This document shows, in pieces, positions 25,405 to 33,952 of a stretch of DNA of 64,000 bases. Position numbers and translations under genes: made by a program. Source of the stretch: Streptomyces antimycoticus (GTDB lineage Bacteria > Actinomycetota > Actinomycetes > Streptomycetales > Streptomycetaceae); the NCBI RefSeq assembly GCF_005405925.1, contig NZ_BJHV01000001.1, forward strand, positions 8,370,001 to 8,434,000, read 5' to 3'. The notes below the pieces were generated by a model, which was not told the origin of the DNA, did not search any database, and saw nothing but the letters and a program-made list of their open reading frames with translations. Within the stretch, counting starts at the first letter, position 1, and each line of letters starts with the position of its first letter.

Positions 25405-26250
25405 GTGACCACCACTCTGCGGCCCATCGAGCCCGAACAGCCCACCGAAGGCGGCGGGCGTGCCCGCTCGTACGAGGTGTGCGTCAACAGCCGCCCCGTC
25501 GGCTCCGTCCAGCTCACCACCGACGCCCGCCTGGGCCCGGCGGCCGGGCGCATCGAGCGGCTCCACATCGACGACGGCGAGCGGCACCGGGGCCGCGGCA
25601 CGGTCGCCGCGCTCGCCGCCGAGGAGGTGCTGCGCGGCTGGGGCTGCACCCAGCTGGTGGTGAGAGTCCCCGCACCGGCCACGACCGCCCTCGCGCTCGC
25701 GGCCGCCCTCGGCTACCGCGAGCGCGGCCGCAATATGCTCAAGCGGCTCACGGAGCCGCCCGCACTGCCCGGGGACAGCGCGATACGCCCCATGGCGGAG
25801 GCCGAGTACCCGGCGTGGCGCGCCCGCGAGCGGGCCGGATACATCGCCGACCTGCTGGAGCGCGGAGTCACCCGGCAGCAGGCCGAGACCAAGGCGGACA
25901 CCGACTACGCGACGCTGCTGCCGCAGGGCCCGGACACCCCCGGGGCCCTGCTGCGCGTCCTCGCCCACGGCGGTACGGACGTGGGCACCCTCTGGGTCGC
26001 GCTGCGCGAGGGGGAGCCCGACGCCGCCGAGAGCGGGGAGGCGTACGTCTTCGCCGTCGAGGTCACCGAGGAGCACCGTGGCCGCGGACACGGCCGCACC
26101 CTGATGCTGGCCGCCGAGCGCGCGAGCCTGGCGCACCGGGCGCGCAGCCTGGGCCTGCATGTCTTCGGCGGCAACACCCCGGCGCTGCGGCTGTACGAGT
26201 CGCTGGGCTACGAGCCGACCGAGTACCAGCTCTACAAGCCGCTGCTCTGA
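25405..26250 (+). CDS. Tandem GNAT acetyltransferase
   Basis: A 281-residue protein with two GNAT domains. The N-terminal one (residues 15-120) has IERLHIDDGERHRGRGTVAA, the C-terminal one (130-280) has VFAVEVTEEHRGRGHGRTLM and LRLYESLGYEPTEYQLYKPL. Both loops keep the R-G-x-G acetyl-CoA motif, so both may bind cofactor. Some tandem GNATs make mycothiol (MshD), but the usual MshD signatures are not obvious here. The start is GTG at 25405 with TAGAAC 6 nt before it and no Shine-Dalgarno. Confidence 0.83.
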   Translation: MTTTLRPIEPEQPTEGGGRARSYEVCVNSRPVGSVQLTTDARLGPAAGRIERLHIDDGERHRGRGTVAALAAEEVLRGWGCTQLVVRVPAPATTALALAAALGYRERGRNMLKRLTEPPALPGDSAIRPMAEAEYPAWRARERAGYIADLLERGVTRQQAETKADTDYATLLPQGPDTPGALLRVLAHGGTDVGTLWVALREGEPDAAESGEAYVFAVEVTEEHRGRGHGRTLMLAAERASLAHRARSLGLHVFGGNTPALRLYESLGYEPTEYQLYKPLL

Positions 26251-26314
26251 GGGCCGGCTCCGAGGGCCTGCTCCAAGGGCCTGCCGGGGCCCTGCCCGGG
26301 CCCTGCCGGGGGCC

Positions 26315-26830
26315 TTACGGCCGCTCGGAGATGAGGCGGGCGGCGATCTCCTCGACGCGCTCCCGCAGCCCCTCCTGGCTCTTGCCGCCGTCGAGCCGCT
26401 CGCCGCCGATCACATACGTGGGGGTGCCGGTGACCCCGATGGCCTTGCCCTCGGCCTGGTCCGCGTCCACGATCAGGATGTGCCGGCCGTCGACCAGCGC
26501 GGTGTCCATCTCCTCGGCGTCCAGCCCCAGTTCCCGGGCCACCTCCACCAGCAGCGGCTCACCGCGGGTGCCGAGCTCCTCGGTGCGCTCCAGGACGGCT
26601 TCGACATACGGCCAGCCGCGCCCCTGCGCGATGGCCTCCTCGGCCGCCTGGGCCGCCGCGTGGGCGTGCCGGTGGCGCTCCAGCGGGAAGTGGCGCAGCC
26701 GGATGTCCAGGGCGTCCTGGAAGCGGTCGCGCAGCGCGCGCAGATCGCCCAGGGCGGTACGGCAGTCGGGGCACTGCAGCTCGCACCAGACGTCGAGCAC
26801 GGGGCGAGGGGAGGGGTCGGTGTGGCTCAT
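26315..26830 (-). CDS. DsbA family protein (thioredoxin-fold, CPDC)
   Basis: A 171-residue DsbA/FrnE-type thioredoxin-fold protein. The active site is CPDC at residues 20-23 (LDVWCELQCPDCRTAL), the cis-proline loop is GVTGTPTYVIGGE. There is no signal peptide, so it acts in the cytoplasm. Family members are disulfide oxidoreductases or isomerases. The extra Cys in WCELQCPDC is notable. The ATG at 26830 has GGAAG 11 nt upstream. Confidence 0.85.
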   Translation of the reverse strand: MSHTDPSPRPVLDVWCELQCPDCRTALGDLRALRDRFQDALDIRLRHFPLERHRHAHAAAQAAEEAIAQGRGWPYVEAVLERTEELGTRGEPLLVEVARELGLDAEEMDTALVDGRHILIVDADQAEGKAIGVTGTPTYVIGGERLDGGKSQEGLRERVEEIAARLISERP

Positions 26831-26962
26831 GGGGCCAGTCTTCCAGCCCCTGGTCCGCGCTCCGTACCCGGAGATGTCCCTGATCCCGGGCCGGGGCCAT
26901 GGCCCCGGCCGCCTTACGGGGTGCACGATGGACATACCGGAACGCCAGTCGCGGGAGGAACG

Positions 26963-27421
26963 ATGCTGACCGACACCATCTGTGCCGCGCTGTCCGCGGC
27001 CGGTCTGGGCATCGCCGGGGTGACCGCCTACCGCAAGCGGTTCCTGGCCGCGACCCGGATCGCCGCCTACGCCCTGGTCCCGCTGGGCCTGGCGTTGACC
27101 GGCATTCTCGACTGGGTGGCCGACCTGGTCTTCAAGCCGACCGTCTGGCTGGGCTTCGGCGTGCTCGGCCTCTCCTGGGTGCTGTTCATGATCAGCCGGG
27201 CGGTCGAGCGCCGCTCCGGCGGCACCCGTAAGGAGCGCAAGGCGGCGGCCGCTGCCGAACGGGCCGGGGTGTCCGCGGGCGCCTCGGAGCCCGCGCTGGG
27301 GCCGGGCCGAGCAGCCGCCGGGGCGAAGACGGCGGAGAGGCCGAAGGCCAAGGGCGGAACGAGCTCTGGCACAGATGACTTCTCCGACATCGAGGCCATA
27401 CTCAAAAAGCACGGGATCTGA
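26963..27421 (+). CDS. Conserved membrane protein, unknown function
   Basis: A 152-residue protein with an N-terminal membrane segment (TICAALSAAGLGIAGVTAY), two more helices (TRIAAYALVPLGLALTGIL and VWLGFGVLGLSWVLFMISRA) and a cytoplasmic tail rich in Ala, Lys and Glu that ends DDFSDIEAILKKHGI, a short amphipathic helix. GGGAGGAACG precedes the ATG. The conserved-looking C-terminal helix suggests a binding segment. No named family recognised. Confidence 0.75.
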   Translation: MLTDTICAALSAAGLGIAGVTAYRKRFLAATRIAAYALVPLGLALTGILDWVADLVFKPTVWLGFGVLGLSWVLFMISRAVERRSGGTRKERKAAAAAERAGVSAGASEPALGPGRAAAGAKTAERPKAKGGTSSGTDDFSDIEAILKKHGI

Positions 27422-27424
27422 CAA

Positions 27425-27454
27425 GCGACCGATCAAAAAACGATCACCGGTCGC
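27425..27454. terminator. Hairpin, possible terminator
   Basis: GCGACCG pairs with CGGTCGC around a 16-nt A-rich loop that contains two GATC sites. It begins 4 nt after the membrane protein stop. Confidence 0.55.
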
Positions 27455-27593
27455 AGGCGGGGTGAGGGCTGGGTCATGATCTCCGCGAGATGTTGCAATC
27501 ACCGCCCGGGGAGCAATCCCCATCGAAGGACCCCCTGTTCCGCCGAGCGACGAGACCCGTGGCTGTCTCTTCGCCCTCTCGCAGCCGCCGCTG

Positions 27594-27662
27594 ATGCTGT
27601 TCCTGGCGTTCATCGGCACCCTGCTCTTCGTGACCGCCGTTCACGACCTCCACCGGTGGTGA
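27594..27662 (+). CDS. Very small hydrophobic peptide ORF (22 aa), start uncertain
   Basis: ATG at 27594 encodes MLFLAFIGTLLFVTAVHDLH plus two residues, a single membrane helix. The frame is open from 27480 and the upstream codons also look coding (GC-rich third positions), but no ATG, GTG or TTG start is present there. Either the peptide starts at 27594 without a ribosome site, or the 5' part has lost its start. Tentative. Confidence 0.35.
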   Translation: MLFLAFIGTLLFVTAVHDLHRW

Positions 27663-27718
27663 GGCGGCGCCCCGCCCGTTCCCCCTCCGCCCGGCCGCCG
27701 ACCGCCGGGCGCGGGCGG

Positions 27719-28288
27719 TCAGCTCGCGGCCTCGCGGCGCCGGGCGCGGTACGCGGCGACATGCAGCCGGTTGCCGCAGGTGCGGCTGTCGCAGTAGCGC
27801 CGGGAGCGGTTGCGGGACAGGTCCACGAAGGCGTGGCGGCAGTCCGGGGCCTCACAGCGGCGCAGCCGCTCCCGCTCGCCCGCCACCACGAGGAACGCCA
27901 GCGCCATGCCGCAGTCGGCGGCGAGGTGGTCGGCCAGCGAGGCCCCGGGCGCGAAGTAGTGCACATGCCAGTCGAAGCCGTCGTGGTCGGTGAGCCGGGG
28001 CGTGGTGCCGGCCGCGGCGATCATCGCGTTGAGCAGCTCGGCGGAGCGGCGGGTGGCGGCCTCGTTCCCGGCCGCCGAGAAGACCTCGGCGAACCGGTCC
28101 CGTACGGCCCGGACGGCGGTGAGGTCGCGCTCCCCGAGCGTGCCGATATCGCTGATGTCATTGCGCTCGACGAACCGGCGCAGGGCGGCGACATCGGCGA
28201 GGTCATCCTGGTCCGCACCCTCGGGCGCGGTGTTCACCAGATCGACGACCGCGTCGAGCGCGCACCGGGTGTCGTGGTTGATCAGCAC
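27719..28288 (-). CDS. CGNR zinc-finger / ABATE domain protein
   Basis: A 189-residue protein with an N-terminal stress-response domain (VVDLVNTAPEG opening) and a C-terminal CGNR zinc finger: CEAPDCRHAFVDLSRNRSRR, YCDSRTCGNRLHVAAYRAR. Such proteins are thought to bind DNA as regulators. I chose the GTG at 28288 because AGGGAG lies 7 nt upstream (minus strand); codons further upstream encode Arg/Pro-rich sequence. It follows ssgB in the same direction, 312 nt away. Confidence 0.85.
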   Translation of the reverse strand: MLINHDTRCALDAVVDLVNTAPEGADQDDLADVAALRRFVERNDISDIGTLGERDLTAVRAVRDRFAEVFSAAGNEAATRRSAELLNAMIAAAGTTPRLTDHDGFDWHVHYFAPGASLADHLAADCGMALAFLVVAGERERLRRCEAPDCRHAFVDLSRNRSRRYCDSRTCGNRLHVAAYRARRREAAS

Positions 28289-28600
28289 GATTGGCTCCCT
28301 GGCCGGCTGGGTCGGCGGCTGCCCCTGGGCTGCCCTCGATCTGCCCGACTCTAGCCCTGCCGGGCGCCGGGCGGTCGCCGGACGGCCCCGGGCGGGCACG
28401 CGACGGTGCCGCGCCGACACACGAGGGTGCCGTCTCCGCGGGGGTGCCGCGGCGACGGCACCGTCGCCTGCCTCTGCCGTTGTCGGGTTGCCGTGGTCGG
28501 GATGGTCGGTACTGAAAGGTTGCGCATGTCGCGTAGATCGCGCCCAGGCTTGCGCCGTCTCCCCGAGTCGGACGGCCGAGCGCTCAGCTCTCGCCGGGTC
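28289..28600. other. Intergenic region with inverted repeat, no gene
   Basis: 312 bp between ssgB and the CGNR gene. GCGACGGTGCCG (28400-28411) and its complement CGGCACCGTCGC (28456-28467) form a 12-bp inverted repeat with a 44-nt loop that has further copies of GGTGCCG. It could end the ssgB transcript; nothing coding is seen. Confidence 0.5.
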
Positions 28601-29014
28601 TCAGCTCTCCGCCAGGATGTGGGAGAGCTCTGTGTCGAGGTCGAAATGGCGGTGTTCGGTACCGGGTGGCACCGCCGCGTCGGTTCGCTTCAGGAACGAC
28701 TCCAGGGCCCGCGCCGGGGCTTCGAGCAGTGCCTCCCCCTCGGGGGAGCTCAGGGCGATACAGACGACTCCCTGGCCGTGGCTGCGGGACGGCCACACAC
28801 GGACGTCGCCGGTGCCGGTGGGCCGGTGCAGGCCCTCGGCGAGAAGATCGCGGGCAAACACCCATTCGACCGTCTCTTCGGCTCCGGTGTGGAAGGTGGC
28901 GTGCACGGCGTAAGGGTCGGCCGTGTCATACCGCAGGCCCGCGGGTACAGGCAGTGAGGATTCGCTCGACACAACGAGGCGCAGGTGCAGCTCGCAGCTG
29001 ACCGTGGTGTTCAT
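28601..29014 (-). CDS. ssgB: Sporulation-specific cell division protein SsgB
   Basis: A 137-residue SsgA-like protein. The family's core is visible in VSCELHLRLVVSSESSLPVP, ADPYAVHATFHTGAEETVEW and VFARDLLAEGLHRPTGTGDV, and length and sequence match SsgB, the conserved member. In Streptomyces SsgB, placed by SsgA, recruits FtsZ to future septum sites in aerial hyphae, so it controls sporulation septation. The start is ATG at 29014. It is transcribed alone; its promoter should lie in 29015-29190, where no clear box could be chosen. Confidence 0.93.
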   Translation of the reverse strand: MNTTVSCELHLRLVVSSESSLPVPAGLRYDTADPYAVHATFHTGAEETVEWVFARDLLAEGLHRPTGTGDVRVWPSRSHGQGVVCIALSSPEGEALLEAPARALESFLKRTDAAVPPGTEHRHFDLDTELSHILAES

Positions 29015-29191
29015 AAGCGCCAGGGCCTTTCGCTCAGTGTGCGCTCGGGGATTCGCACGTCGGCGAAATCGACATGCCACCTACGGTGCCGTTGTAAACC
29101 CCTCTGACCGTTTTGCGGCGCTTCCGGTAGCTCTTGCGGCCCAGCTCCGACATGGGTACTACCGCCGTTCCGGTGACTTCAAATGATCAGG

Positions 29192-29197
29192 TAGGTT
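29192..29197 (+). promoter_or_regulatory. Leaderless-type -10 box (TAGGTT)
   Basis: TAGGTT ends 7 nt before the ATG at 29205; there is no ribosome-binding site between. Confidence 0.55.
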
Positions 29198-29204
29198 GGG
29201 TCAC

Positions 29205-29660
29205 ATGAATGCGGAGAGTGACGGGCGGCGGGGGGCTGCCGAAACGGCGCCCCAGGCCGCGACGGGGGGCGATGGGCCGAAGCGGGAGCCGGTATGGGGT
29301 TCCCGGGCGCCGCGGTTCATCAAGCGGTCGCGCCCGCTCCACCTGAGCTGGCAGGTCGGCGTCTTCATCGTCGGCCTCGGGGTCGTGGGTCTGGGCATTC
29401 TCCTGCTGCCCCTGCCCGGTCCGGGATGGCTGGTGATCTTCGCCGGAATGGCGATCTGGGCGACCGAGTTCGTCTGGGCCCAGCTGGTGCTGGCCTGGAC
29501 CAAGCGCAAGGTCACCGAGGCGGCGCACCGCGCCCTGGATCCGAGGGTGCGCCGGCGCAATCTCATACTGACCACGGTCGCGGTGGTGATCTGCGCCGCG
29601 GCGGTGACGGTCTACGTGTGGAAGTTCGGCATCGTGATGCCGTGGAAGATCGAGCAGTGA
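29205..29660 (+). CDS. PGPGW-motif membrane protein (TIGR02611 type)
   Basis: A 151-residue protein with a polar N terminus of about 50 residues, two close hydrophobic helices around the motif LLPLPGPGWLVIFAGMAIW (residues about 65-100) and a C-terminal helix (ILTTVAVVICAAAVTVYVW). The PGPGW motif defines a family of putative transmembrane proteins of unknown function, common in actinobacteria. I chose the ATG at 29205 over a TTG at 29196 because of the leaderless-type promoter. Confidence 0.8.
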   Translation: MNAESDGRRGAAETAPQAATGGDGPKREPVWGSRAPRFIKRSRPLHLSWQVGVFIVGLGVVGLGILLLPLPGPGWLVIFAGMAIWATEFVWAQLVLAWTKRKVTEAAHRALDPRVRRRNLILTTVAVVICAAAVTVYVWKFGIVMPWKIEQ

Positions 29661-29726
29661 CCGGTCCGGGGTCGCAGGACTGGTCATGAGCACGGTCCGG
29701 CATGCGCTAATGTTGGCCGTGCGCCA

Positions 29727-29798
29727 GGGCGATTAGCTCAGTGGGAGAGCGCTTCGTTCACACCGAAGAGGTCACTGGTTCGAACCCAGTATCGCCCA
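29727..29798 (+). tRNA. tRNA-Val (CAC), copy 1
   Basis: A 72-nt cloverleaf, acceptor GGGCGAT/ATCGCCC, anticodon CAC in TTCACAC, discriminator A. CCA is not encoded. A perfect terminator follows after 7 nt. Identical over all 72 nt to the copy at 37456. Confidence 0.95.
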
Positions 29799-29805
29799 CC
29801 CTGGA

Positions 29806-29843
29806 CCGAGGGCCCGGAAGGCATCTGCCTTCCGGGCCCTCGG
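29806..29843 (+). terminator. Terminator after tRNA-Val
   Basis: An 18-bp perfect inverted repeat, CCGAGGGCCCGGAAGGCA and its complement, with only TC between the arms. Confidence 0.85.
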
Positions 29844-29971
29844 CGTTCTCGCATGTCCGAAGCTGTCCGGCGGCTGTCCGAAGGTGTCCGGCGGCGGGAG
29901 GCCGTCGGTGCCGTCCCCGGTGGTGTTGTCGAAGCGCTTCGCCTCAATCCTGATCGATCCTGTCCGAACCG

Positions 29972-30000
29972 TTGACGTACGCGTCGCTGGTCCTTAACTT
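29972..30000 (+). promoter_or_regulatory. Promoter of the sugar ABC operon
   Basis: TTGACG (29972-29977) and TAACTT (29995-30000) are separated by exactly 17 bp, a near-consensus housekeeping promoter. Two LacI-type palindromes lie immediately downstream, across the predicted start of transcription. Confidence 0.65.
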
Positions 30001-30005
30001 GTCCC

Positions 30006-30029
30006 GGCAAGCGCTTGCCTAAAACGTTT
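30006..30029 (+). promoter_or_regulatory. LacI-family operators
   Basis: GGCAAGCGCTTGCC (30006-30019) is a perfect 14-bp palindrome of the LacI/PurR type with a central CG. AAACGTTT (30022-30029) is a second palindrome with the same centre. Both overlap the expected +1, a repressing position. The cognate LacI-family gene is not in the window. Confidence 0.7.
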
Positions 30030-30075
30030 CAACCAACGGGGGCAGTCGGACGGCCTGCCCGGGGAGGGGCGTGTC

Positions 30076-31355
30076 ATGGGTGCTCGGCGATGGACGGCGA
30101 GGGCGAGAGGGGTCCGCGCGGTCGCGGTCGTGGTGGCCGCGCTGGGGCTGCTGGCCACCGGCTGTGGCGGGGGAGTGGCTCGGGGGACGGCAAGGTGACC
30201 ATCCGCTACTCCTGGTGGGGCGCCAAGGACCGCGCCGAGCTGATCCAGAAGACGGTGAAGCTGTTCGAGAAGGAACATCCGAACATCAAGGTCAAGACGG
30301 ACTTCTCGGAATACACCGACTTCTGGAGCAAGTTCAACACCCAGGCCGCGGGCGGAAACGCCCCGGATGTCTTCCAGAACTCCTACGCCTTCCTGCGCAA
30401 ATACGGCGACAAGAACCTGCTGCTGGATCTGAATGGTCAGGCCAAGGCCGGAAATCTCAGCCTGAAGGGTTTTCGTAACGGGCTGGAGAAGGCCGGGGAT
30501 ATCGACGGCAAACTCCTGGGAGTGCCGGTCGGCGCCAATACCTTCGCCCTCTTCTACAACCCGGACGCGTATCAGAAAGCCGGAGTGACCGTCGAGGACG
30601 GATGGACCTGGGACGACTTCTTCGCGGCCGCCAAGAAGGTGCGCAAGAGCGACGGCACGCTCTACGGCGCCGGCGACAACGCCAATGTGATGTATCTCTA
30701 CGACCTGTATCTGCGGCAGAACGGCAAGGCGTTCTTCACCAAGGACAGCAAGCTCGGCTTCACCGAGGACGACCTCACCGAGTGGTGGGGCCGGTGGCAG
30801 CAGCACGCCAAGGCCGACGAGCTGGTGCCGGGCAAGAAGTCCGAGCAGGCCAAGCCCAAGGCGTCGATCAGCGCCGATCTGTCGGCCTCCGAGTTCACCT
30901 GGGACAACTTCCTGGTCCGCTTCGCCGCCGAGACCAAGACCACCCTCGACCTGGGGCCGATCCCGACCACGGACGGCAAACGGACCGGCCAGTACCTCTC
31001 CTCGCTGATGCTCAGCGGCTCCGCCCGCACCCACCACCCCAAGGAAGTCGCCCAGTTCATCGACTTCATGACCCATGACCCCGAGGTGGGCAAGGTCATG
31101 GGCTACAACCGCGGCATCCCGGCCACCAACTCCCAGTACGACGCCTACAAGCCGCAGGGCGTCGACGCCAAGATCGCCGCGTATGAGAAGAGCGTGAGCG
31201 CCAAGCTGGAGCCGATCACCCCGCATCCGGCCGGTGCCGATGTCGCGGAGGCCGCCTTCCTGAGGATCTACACCCAGGTCGCGCTGGGGCAGACCTCGAT
31301 GGGCAAGGCCGTCGACCAGTTCTTCAACGAGGCCGAGTCCGCGCTCGGCTCGTGA
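30076..31355 (+). pseudogene. Sugar ABC transporter substrate-binding lipoprotein, frameshifted
   Basis: Family 1 extracellular solute-binding protein. The ATG at 30076 follows GGGGAGGGG and encodes a signal peptide with lipobox LATGC. The frame then runs into TGA, while the mature protein (KVTIRYSWWGAKDRAELIQK onward, to FFNEAESALGS) continues in another frame. One extra G in the G5 run at 30169-30173 would restore a normal GGGSGSGDGK linker. Without the error the product would be about 426 residues and bind an unknown sugar for the two permeases that follow. It is either a sequencing error or an inactivated gene. Confidence 0.85.
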
Positions 31356-31366
31356 GGAGAGCTTCC

Positions 31367-32366
31367 GTGACACCGACCACGACGCGTGCGACGGACGGAG
31401 CGCGGCCTCCCACCGGGAAGCCCCGGGTCACGGCCGCCCCGCCACCCGCCCCGCCCCGCGGCGGGCCGGCGCCAGGGCCGCCGCGAGAACCTCGCGGGCT
31501 ATCTCTTCCTGACGCCGTGGTGCATCGGGATCCTGCTGCTCACCCTCGGCCCGATGCTCGTCTCGCTCTATCTGGCGTTCACCGACTACAACCTCTTCGA
31601 CTCGCCGCGGTGGATCGGGTTCAAGAACTTCCAGGACCTCTTCCAGGACGACCGCTGGTGGACCTCGGTCGAGGTGACGCTGAAGTACGTACTGATCGGC
31701 ACCCCGCTGAAGCTGGCGGCGGCGCTCGCCGTGGCGCTGCTGCTGGTCAAGCCCCGTAAGGGCCAGGGCTTCTACCGCTCGGCGTTCTACGCTCCCTCGC
31801 TCATCGGCGCCAGCGTGAGCGTCGGCATCGTCTGGCGGGCGATCTTCAACGACGACGCGGTCGTCGACGAGTCGATGAGTCTGTTCGGATGGGATGTCGG
31901 CGGCTGGATCGGCGACCCGGACTGGGCGCTGCCCACCCTCATCACCCTGACCGTCTGGCAGTTCGGCGCGCCGATGGTGATCTTCCTGGCCGGGCTGAAG
32001 CAGGTGCCGGGCGAACTGTACGAGGCCGCCGAGATGGACGGCGCCGGCCGCTGGCGGCGGTTCCGGTCCATCACCCTGCCGATGATCTCGCCGGTGCTCT
32101 TCTTCAACCTCCTGCTGGAGCTCATCCACTCGTTCCAGGTCTTCACCTCGGCGGTGGTGATCGCGGGGTCGGGCACCAACACCGGCGGACCGGGCGACTC
32201 CCTGCTGGTCTACGGCTGGTACCTCTACGAGCAGGGCTTCCGCAATCTGCGCATGGGTTACGCCGCCGCGATGGCCTGGATGCTGATGCTCGGCATCGGC
32301 CTGGTGACCGCGGTGCTGTTCAAGACCCAGCGCGGCTGGGTGCACTACGAGGAGGATGCCCGGTGA
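31367..32366 (+). pseudogene. Sugar ABC transporter permease 1 (MalF type), frameshifted near its N terminus
   Basis: An inner-membrane permease with about six helices, from YLFLTPWCIGILLLTLGPML to MAWMLMLGIGLVTAVLF. The EAA loop is ELYEAAEMDGAGRWRRFRSI. The GTG at 31367 with GAGGAGAG upstream encodes a Thr/Pro-rich tail in one frame; the body is in another. Removing one G near 31463-31465 joins them. A start inside the body frame (GTG 31386) exists but has no ribosome site and poor codon use. The membrane part is intact, so a functional protein is likely if the indel is an error. Confidence 0.8.
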
Positions 32367-33223
32367 GTGCTTCTGTGGCGGTGGGGCGGCAGCGCAGGGC
32401 GCGCTCCGTGATCTGGCATGTGGGGGCGCTCGCCGTGCTGGCGGTGATCCTCTACCCCGTGGTGTGGGTGATCGGCGGCTCGTTCAAGCCCGGTGACCAG
32501 ATCATCGGCAGCCTCCAGCTGCTGCCCACCGATCCGATCACCGACAACTACCGTCGGCTCAGCGACGGCATCGCGGACGTGCCGATCTCGACCTTCTTCA
32601 CCAACTCGCTGCTGCTGGCGGGCGGTTCGGTGATCGGCGTGCTGTTCTCCTGCTCGCTGGCGGCCTACGCCTTCGCCAGGATCCGCTTCGCGGGGCGCGA
32701 CGCGCTCTTCACGCTCATGATCTCCACCCTGTTGCTGCCGTTCCAGGTACTGATCATTCCGCAGTACATCCTGTTCCAGAAGCTGGACCTGATCAACACG
32801 TATGTGCCGCTGCTGCTCGGCAAATACCTGGCGGCGGACGCCTTCTTCGTCTTCCTGATGGTGCAGTTCATGCGCGGGCTGCCCCGGGAGCTGGACGAGG
32901 CGGCCCGGCTGGACGGCTGTGGCCATCCGCGCATCTACTGGAACATCGTGCTGCCGCTGTGCCGCCCGGCCCTGATCACCAGCGCGATCTTCACCTTCAT
33001 CTGGTCCTGGAACGACTTCATCGGGCCCCTGCTCTATCTCAACGAACCGGACAAGTACACGGTCTCGCTGGGCCTGAAGCTCTTCATCGACCAGGACTCC
33101 GTCGCCGACTACGGAGGCATGGTCGCCATGTCGCTCGTCGCCCTGCTGCCGGTGCTGCTGTTCTTCCTGGCCTTCCAGCGCTATCTGGTCGAGGGCGCGG
33201 CGACTTCCGGACTGAAGGGCTGA
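32363..33223 (+). CDS. Sugar ABC transporter permease 2 (MalG type)
   Basis: A 286-residue MalG-like permease. The GTG start shares GTGA with the stop of permease 1 and follows GAGGAGG. Six helices are visible (first VIWHVGALAVLAVILYPVVWVI); the EAA loop is ELDEAARLDGCGHPRIYWNI. The C-terminal segment ends FLAFQRYLVEGAATSGLKG, typical of the family. It pairs with permease 1. No ATPase gene is present, so a shared MsiK-type ATPase elsewhere probably powers the importer, as is known for Streptomyces sugar transporters. Confidence 0.92.
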   Translation: MSASVAVGRQRRARSVIWHVGALAVLAVILYPVVWVIGGSFKPGDQIIGSLQLLPTDPITDNYRRLSDGIADVPISTFFTNSLLLAGGSVIGVLFSCSLAAYAFARIRFAGRDALFTLMISTLLLPFQVLIIPQYILFQKLDLINTYVPLLLGKYLAADAFFVFLMVQFMRGLPRELDEAARLDGCGHPRIYWNIVLPLCRPALITSAIFTFIWSWNDFIGPLLYLNEPDKYTVSLGLKLFIDQDSVADYGGMVAMSLVALLPVLLFFLAFQRYLVEGAATSGLKG

Positions 33224-33230
33224 GGCCGCC

Positions 33231-33854
33231 ATGGGACAAGCCACGGGAAGAGCCATGGGCCAAGCCGCCGTACGGCGCACCGCGCGGCGGCCCGCCCGCG
33301 GCACACTGCGCTTCGCGCTGTTCGCCGAATGCCTGCTGACCGGCGTCTGGATGGTGCTCGCCGCTCTCCCGGTGATCACCCTGCTGCCCGCCTTCGCCGC
33401 CGGCTGTGCACACCTTCGCCGTCATCTGGACGGTGAGCGGTCCACCTGGCGGGACTTCCTGACCGGGCTGCGGGAGGCCACCCGCAGCGGCTGGCGGTTC
33501 TCCCTGCTGTGGTGGGCGGCGCTCGCGCTGCTCGCCTTCGATCTGCGGGTGGCCCGGGCCGGAGCCCTGCCCGGCGGGCTCGCGCTGATCGCCGTCAGCG
33601 TGGCCGGTCTGCTCGCGGTGCTCGTCCTCGGGCTGCGGACGGCGACCGTACGGCGGCCCGGCACCGCATGGCCGGCCGCCGCCCGTACCGCCTTACGCCA
33701 GGGCCTGGCCGCCGACCCCGGCGGATCCCTGCTGCTCATCGGCGGGCTCGCGGTGCTCTCCGTCGCCGCTTGGCAGATGCTGCCGCTGATCGCCCCGGCG
33801 GCGGGCGCCCTCGCGGGCTGTGCGGTCGCGGTGGAGCGCCGCGCCCGCGGCTGA
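33231..33854 (+). CDS. DUF624 (YesL-like) membrane protein
   Basis: A 207-residue protein of the YesL/DUF624 type, with about four or five membrane helices and the family pattern ECLLTGVWMVLAALPVITLL, then PAFAAGCAHLRRHLDGERS near residues 45-70. In Bacillus, YesL-family genes sit in rhamnogalacturonan and other carbohydrate ABC operons, which fits the location. It begins 7 nt after permease 2. Role unknown, probably helper of transport. Confidence 0.82.
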   Translation: MGQATGRAMGQAAVRRTARRPARGTLRFALFAECLLTGVWMVLAALPVITLLPAFAAGCAHLRRHLDGERSTWRDFLTGLREATRSGWRFSLLWWAALALLAFDLRVARAGALPGGLALIAVSVAGLLAVLVLGLRTATVRRPGTAWPAAARTALRQGLAADPGGSLLLIGGLAVLSVAAWQMLPLIAPAAGALAGCAVAVERRARG

Positions 33855-33952
33855 CCGGGCGCCGCCCGCACCCGGCGCCACCCGCCCTGCCGGCGCCGAC
33901 CCCTCCCGCCACTCATGTCATGCACCTGCCCCGAAGAGAAGGTGAAGCCGAC

